64,000 nucleotides of DNA from Chytriomyces cf. hyalinus JEL632 (lineage: Eukaryota > Chytridiomycota > Chytridiomycetes > Chytridiales > Chytriomycetaceae): NCBI GenBank assembly GCA_025435555.1, contig JAIWWG010000115.1, positions 24,097 to 88,096 of the forward strand. The letters are read 5' to 3'. The notes below the pieces were generated by a model. It saw only the letters and a program-made list of their open reading frames with translations. It made no database searches and was not told the DNA's origin. The position numbers and the translations under genes are program-made. This document shows, piece by piece, positions 58,462-64,000 of this stretch; within the stretch, counting starts at the first letter, position 1; each line of letters starts with the position of its first letter.

Positions 58462-59816
58462 TCAAGCAGTGGCATTAGCAGCAAGACTCGCCAAATGCGC
58501 TCTACGCGAAGCCGGCGGCGCAATACCCAACCCTTCACGACGCGACACCGAGTTTACATCAAAGTAGGGTCTCTCCCCCAACGATGTAGCCCTCTCTCCG
58601 TACCGCTCGTACTTGTCAAAGTCAAAGTCAGTGGTAGCTGTATGGAACGAGGATCTGTTGTCCCAAATGGCAATGTCGTTCGGGTTCCATCGGAATCGCA
58701 CGTGCAAGTCGTGGTTCTGCGTTCCGAGGTTGAACAGGTGGTCAAGAACCAGATCGCTTTCGTCTTTGGAGAGTTCGTTGATGCGTTTTGTGAATACCTT
58801 GTTGGCGAAACTGAAAAGATTTGCATAAGTTGAGGTTTTCGGACCATTTTTAAAGAGTGAATAACTTACACTCCCTTCCATCCAGTCACGGGTTTGTCCG
58901 AATCACCGGATGAACCGCCTCAAGCGCAGTCCCACATTTTCTGGCGCCCCGCGTGGACCCGGGTTCAATGTGGTCAAGCCAGCTTGAGCCAGTTTGTGAA
59001 AGTTTTCGCCAGTGTGCGTGGCCGTCAAACCTTCCAAGAACGTTCCGAAGGAAGGAGACAGACGGTCGTAGATTTCGTATGCGGAAGCCCAGAGGGTGTC
59101 TCCTCCTTCGGGTGGGGACTTGATGATCTTTAGTGCGGCGTAGTCTGAAGGGACTGGTTCGAAAGTGATGCTGGAATGTGCATCAGTGAGAGCACAACTA
59201 GTGAACAGAAATACACTCACTCAGAGTGCCACGCCAACGAAGCAAGTTCTCCTCTAGAACTATAAATGTTTCCATACTTTCTCGCCTCCTCAGAAGAAAT
59301 CACAAGCGCATGTTCGCCAAGTTCCGAAGTGGGGTCGGTAGTAGGATGTGCATGAAGACCAGAAGTAGCAGGTTTGCCAGCGGTGCGGCCAAGACGTTCA
59401 ATGAATCTTTTTGCTCCGTAAACGTCAAGTCTTGGTTACGAAGAAAGACCACGTTTCTTTGAGAAACAAGGACGGCAAAGTCGCGAATGAGATCGTCTGC
59501 ATTTGCAGATTTGAGAATGTCTCGAATTTGAATGCTGTTGAAAACGCGTGGTTAGTTTGGAACTGCTGATAAAAAACGCGCCCTTGGTGTCTATTTACCC
59601 AGCTTCAAACTCAGTTCCAATGTGTGGCTGGACTTTAAAGCTCTTGTACAGCGCATCAAGCGAGTGGTTTCTCTGTAAGGGTTGCACCTTGAGCACTTTG
59701 TCCTTGTGCGACAAGGCGGCGATTCCTTGGGTAGTTGCGCTGGTCGTTTCGACGGGAGGCATTCTTGCGCTTGGATTGTTTAAGTTGGTTATTTTGATGT
59801 TTTTGATTGATGGCAT
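58462..59816 (-). CDS. TfdA/TauD-family Fe(II)/2-oxoglutarate dioxygenase
   Basis: Non-haem iron dioxygenase, probably acting on a sulfonate, taurine or a related small acid. Start MPSIKNIKITNLNN at 59816, then HIGTEFEAGIQIRDILK. The early HxD iron ligands are in SLAWHSDITFEPVPSDYAAL, followed by the family stretch IKSPPEGGDTLWASAYEIYD and RLSPSFGTFLEGLTATHTGE. The distal histidine is in NDIAIWDNRSSFHTATTDFD, and the 2-oxoglutarate-binding arginine is in the RYGERATSLGERPYF block. TAL-EAVHPVIRTNP-VTGWKGV is recoverable only with two one-base corrections in short G/C runs (near 58932 and 58891). Introns are short. The substrate cannot be told from sequence. Confidence 0.85.
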
Positions 59817-60697
59817 TCTACCCAGCGATTTTCCTGTATTTATATGATTCCAGCGCGGGGGTGGTGACAAGGATGGTGTGCGCTGATGACGAGATTATTT
59901 TACAACCAAACTCCCTTGTGTGTTGACTCAACATGAAAAAAATGAGCAAATGGCGTCCAAATGTGCATCCATTTGCCATCACTGTTTAGTTCAAATATCA
60001 CCGGAGTGAAGGGGCAACTGCAGACACCGCTGGTTGATGAAGAATTTGTGACGAAAGGGCTCACATACGTATTTTTGTCAATAGAGTTAAATTTTTTCAG
60101 TGAACCATCAGCAGTAGTTGTATAGTGGTTATTATGCCTGCCTTCCAAGCATGCGACCCGGGTTCGAATCCCGGCTACTGCACTTTTGGTGTTCTTCCAG
60201 AGCCGTTCAAGTTACGTTTGGCATCTTCTTTCTTTTTCAAGGTCCCATCACAGTGCAATATTTTTGCTGTTGACCACACTTTGGGGTAAGTGTGCAGGTG
60301 AAGTCAGAGGGTGGCAACCTGCATTATCTCTGTATGTAACTTCTATAACTGGCCAGGTTATGGATTCCATCCCATCTGAGACCAAACGGGTTTTTTTTCA
60401 TTTCGAACGACGAATGGAACCTATCCCAAAACCTATCCCAAAACCTATCCTAAATTTCATAAAATTCCCCACTGGGACAGGGTGAATAGGACTATTCAGT
60501 GATGGCAATGGTGCATTTGATGATGAGAACAATGGCAAAGGACAATGATGACGAAAATGACGTTTTTCTGGTTGTTGCGTCATATGCCGCATCTGTTTCA
60601 GACGGTATCAAGAAACACGCTCAAAAACATTACTTCAACTGTTTTACTTATCAAAGCATCAAACACGTGTAAGCAAAAAAACATACATCTCATAAAC
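59817..60697. other. Intergenic region holding tRNA-Gly and a 12-bp repeat
   Basis: Apart from the tRNA at 60111 there is no supported gene. At 60420-60454 the unit cctatcccaaaa occurs three times in tandem, the last copy imperfect. It shows some likeness to a degenerate telomere-type repeat, but with only three copies this may be chance. Confidence 0.4.
60111..60182 (+). tRNA. tRNA-Gly (UCC)
   Basis: Cloverleaf with acceptor GCAGTAG/CTACTGC fully paired and D arm GTATAGTGGTTATTATG. The anticodon loop CTTCCAA (anticodon UCC) is closed by CCTGC/GCATG with one C-U mismatch at the second pair. The T arm CCGGG-TTCGAAT-CCCGG is perfect. The discriminator is A, and TTTT follows at once (cacttttgg). 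No intron. The stem mismatch is unusual but the other parts are intact. Confidence 0.88.
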
Positions 60698-63600
60698 CTA
60701 ATTCAAAACGTCTTCCAAAGTTTCAACCGAGACTCCACAAGCCTCTCCAAACAGGGATCTGTATCGCTTGGTTTTATCGTCGCGTACTTGCACAAGTTGT
60801 TCAATTTCGTTCCAGAGTCGTTTTGTGGAGCGTTCCGTGGCTTCATACCGGCCCTGTACACGTTTCATGTTCAACGCGGCGTTTAAGGATGCTTTCACTG
60901 TTGACGGTGGAGTGAGGAAAGGCGCTATGGTAGGTTGAGTGGAAGGTCCTGACGAAGATGGCCAGATTGCATGACTCATTGCATCAAGCGGGGCCAACGC
61001 AGGAGAGAATGACATGGCAGAATCACCAAGCGCGCGCGTAATTTGTGGAGGCGATACTTCTTGCAATTTCGATATATGCCCTGTTGATTGTTGTAGCTGA
61101 AGATGGGTGCTTGTTGTTGCGAGGAGTCGGATGTTTCACCATTTTCTGGATCGCTGTGGGTGATTGTCGGGCTTAGACTGGAGCATTTGGATGAAGGTTG
61201 TGCGAGCGTGATTGTAGGTAAAACACCTTCTGGTAAACGCTTTGGTGAAGTTGAATCATAAGTGGATAATGTTACGGAGGTTGGTGGTGATGCGCCGCTG
61301 AGTCGATTGTGATGGTCCGATTCTGACATGTAGGTTTTAGGTGGCACATATTTGGGCTGTTGTTGCTGCTTTCTTTTGATGGCAGCTGCTGTTCGATGAA
61401 GTTGCTCCATACGAGCCTGCGCGGCGCACTTCCGCGATTTCGCTTTCACATGCAAGGATCTGCTGTTGGAATACACTGGGTCTGCTGGACGATTCTGCTT
61501 AGGGGGATTATTTAACCTAAATGGCACGTGGTAGAAACCATGAGGAAAATTACTAACCCGCACCACCGAGCAAAGTTGCAACAAAAACTCCTTTTGTACC
61601 GCCTCCACGCCTTCGCCCAGATACATTAATTCGCAAAGCCTCCAGCATTTTTTCATCCGCAAAGTCGCCGTCAGCGCTTTTACAAAGATCCGCGACCCTT
61701 TGCCCTTCATCATTCAAGACATCCACATTTGCCCCAAGCCTCATTAACCCAGCGACAACTTGAAAATCGCGCACTCTGACGGCAAGATGCAACGCAGTAT
61801 CCCCACGCACCGAGTCTTTTGATTCACAAAGGCCCCAACAACAGTTTTTGCTTTTGCTCTGTATGCAGCGTCAGATGCGGCATTTGCAGGGAGGGCTCCA
61901 GTGTGGTCCAGCCATGCCGTGAACGCGCCATCATCGATCCATTCTACAACGCATCGCATGTAGTAATTGCTTTCAGCGGTCAAACGAGAACTAAGTGCTG
62001 TGATGGATGCAATTCGATGAAGAATGCTTTGGCCGCGTTCATCGAGACATCGCCCACTGGAAGTTCCCAAATCTGTCAGCAGAGCATTAAAATTCTGCGC
62101 ATTGAAAGCATGACTGGAAGAAACTGCGCGCATCAGAGGCGTTTCAAGACGAAGACTGACGGCGCACGGGTTAGCGCCATACGACAGCAAGATGTTGACA
62201 AGGTCCATTCGCGCGTACGTTGCTGCATAGTGGAGCGCAGTGTGCTGCCGGCTGTCGATAATTCTGTCGGGATTTACAAGTGGAGCAGAATCACCGAAAC
62301 GAGCGCCAGGAGCTCGAAGGAGTTGAACAAGTTCCGTGATGGGTGTGCTTAAATGCAATGCCAGGAGCAATGCACGTTGTACATCGTCATTCGAAAGCGA
62401 AAATGGATCATTCTCCGGCAGAGGTGATTTCTCGTGCGATGGCTCTTTTGAAATGATTTCAACGCGATTTCTTTGCGACTTTGGGTTCACATAAACGACA
62501 TCGACTTCTGGTTCCGCAAGCAATTGGGCGCTTTTCGATCCCATAATGTGCGGTTCAGAACTCAGAAAAACTGCGTGTCCCACATCCATGGCCATTCGCG
62601 TGTCAACACTTGGCGGCGAGGCTGGGGCGTCTGAGCTGTGGTAGTCGTGGCTTATTCGGCGACGCTTGGCTGCTTGGCTTGCTAGAGCAGAGGCTTTGTT
62701 TGAAAGAAGTGGTGAGAGGCAGCAGGAGTTTGTCGCGGATTTCTCGGAGGCCGGCCCACTGGTCTCTTTTGCGGGACGAAAGAAACTTCATTCGGAGGTG
62801 GCGAAGAAACCTGTTCTCGAATCAAAGGCGACGCGGTGTATGTATGCGAAGATGAGGGTTGAACGGATCGTTGTGGTCGCGATGGAAGTGGCGAATGCAT
62901 CGGCGAAGTTTGAATGGAAGTTGTGGGGGTATCGCCTGGTCGTAGTGAATTAATGGGTCCAGGCATAAACGGAGAAGATGGCGGCTCAGAATTTGCGCGT
63001 GAAGGTCGAAAGCTGCCTCCCATCCCCGCATTGCTTGCTGAAAGGTATGAATTCGAAGTAAGCAGAGGAGATCCCGTGCGAGGAGATGGATTCGGTAGTT
63101 TCGATATTGTTGATAGTGCGGGTGAAGAAGTTACTGAGCTTGCCATGCTCAAACTTGCAGTTTTGCCGATACCACCCGCGCTAGGATGCAAAGAAGATGA
63201 GGCTCCTGCGTTGAATGAAATTTTGGAGAGCAATATCCCCGTTGTCTTTGGCAAATTCCAGGATTGGTCGCAAGGCTCCTTCGACTCTGTGTCTCTTTGC
63301 CAGTTTGATGCCTTCCTCTTTCGGGATCCTGGATGAAAAAGAAAATACATTTGTTTATCAGCCAAGCTTTCTGCCAAACGACGCGTAAACACCCACCAAG
63401 TTCCCTGATACTTTCCGTAACCACCTTGCACTTTTTCGTGCAGACCCTGCAGCACTTCCATCTCGAGGATCTTTGTTCGCTTGGGCTTGGATAGACCGGC
63501 CGCCTTCAGAATATGGGTTGCATTCAGCCAGTCATCATGAATTCGTCGCATAATTTGTATGTTCTTGTGCATCATTTCGTACACGGGGACTGTGGATTGG

Positions 63601-63918
63601 ATTTAAGTTCAAGAACATGTAGACAGGCACAGGTGGGTAAGTTAATTGAGATGAGAAAGAACTTTGAGAAATAGCCAGCAAACAAAACAAACCTCCGCTG
63701 TATATGGCACTATATACGTGCGAGGACGGCCGAGGAGGCCCTGGCTTGTCTTCGATGTCTTGGTCCATGCTGTCTCGAACCTCCGCCGCGGTATCCGCCA
63801 CTGGTTTCTGGGCGGTCTTGGGTGCCTTTCCACCTCCTGCGACGTCCATGGCTGTGCTGGTCTCGGATGGCGGCACATCACTGGTGCTCTTGGGGGCTGT
63901 CTCCACTGATGTCTCCAT
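60698..63918 (-). CDS. Mbp1/Res2-like cell-cycle transcription factor: APSES domain and ankyrin repeats
   Basis: DNA-binding subunit of an MBF/SBF-type G1/S regulator. After an acidic N-terminus (METSVETAPKSTSDV) the KilA-N/APSES domain reads VYEMMHKNIQIMRRIHDDWL and NATHILKAAGLSKPKRTKIL, then EKVQGGYGKYQGTW and IPKEEGIKLAKRHRVEGALR. A long Ser/Pro-rich linker contains an AT-hook-like RPVGRPPR and a basic KRRR cluster. Ankyrin repeats follow (HTALHYAATYARMDLVNILL, RGDTALHLAVRVRDFQVVAG), then a Gln/Ser-rich region and a C-terminal heterodimerisation-type helix ending TLEDVLN. The frame changes four times without a GT-AG intron (near 63240, 62696, 61820 and 61080). Each fits a one-base gain or loss in a short homopolymer, so either the sequence has errors or the gene is newly broken. 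Confidence 0.85.
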
Positions 63919-64000
63919 TTTCGAGTTTCGCGTTTGAAAAAGAACAAATGGAATTGAAAACAGAAATGGACAAAAACGCGTCCTCGCTTTGGATATTCAG

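Noticed and set aside
60420-60454. Interstitial telomere repeat
   Set aside because: Three imperfect copies of cctatcccaaaa are too few and too different from a fungal TTAGGG-type repeat to support it.

Overview
The window is nuclear DNA from a zoosporic (flagellated) fungus, most likely a chytrid. Spliced, intron-rich genes encode fungal-type proteins: neutral trehalase, an APSES/KilA-N Mbp1-like factor, an F-box/ankyrin family and a TfdA/TauD dioxygenase. Alongside them are flagellar genes that Dikarya lack: a DNAH7-type axonemal inner-arm dynein heavy chain and a PPP1R42-type leucine-rich-repeat protein. Introns are mostly 45-90 nt with GT(A/G)AG(T/C)-like donors and CTAAC/CTAAA branch points where I could see them.

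Layout, left to right. 0-5 kb (minus strand): 5' part of Nup155, a USP36-like deubiquitinase with an RGG tail, and an unrecognised gene. 5.3-7.3 kb (plus): POT1 telomere protein. 7.4-9.7 kb (minus): ATP synthase OSCP and eIF2B-alpha. 9.9-23.2 kb (plus): the dynein heavy chain, divergent from eIF2B-alpha across 190 bp. 23.2-24.8 kb (minus): MYST acetyltransferase, tail to tail with dynein. 25.4-27.3 kb: ribosomal proteins eS19 and eL21. 27.3-28.95 kb: gene-poor. 28.95-34.3 kb (minus): tRNA-Arg, AP-1 sigma, NEDD8 and a Cu-transporting P-type ATPase. 34.7-46.1 kb (plus): an unrecognised protein, an F-box/ankyrin protein, USP5-like deubiquitinase, neutral trehalase and an F-box protein.

46.4-55.0 kb is an accessory island. 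It holds a decayed Helitron-like element on the minus strand (HUH Rep, paired tyrosines, Pif1-type helicase), a tRNA-derived SINE-like sequence and an orphan gene with a duplicated exon-intron unit. CpG is strongly depleted there: I counted 7 CpG in 600 bp of the element against 42 in 600 bp of dynein. This suggests the island is a target of cytosine methylation. 55.1-64 kb (minus) returns to ordinary genes: PPP1R42, a Q-rich protein, a TfdA/TauD dioxygenase, tRNA-Gly on the plus strand, and the Mbp1-like factor. Several coding frames in this last part are broken by single-base changes in short homopolymers, which look like base-level sequence errors or young pseudogenes.

Most of the window is housekeeping. 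The observations most worth following are the methylation-like mutation pattern around the Helitron, the exon-duplicated orphan gene, the EF-hand inside the dynein motor, the micro-exon NEDD8 gene and the degenerate first metal-binding domain of the copper ATPase. I did not see a clearly new multi-gene system.
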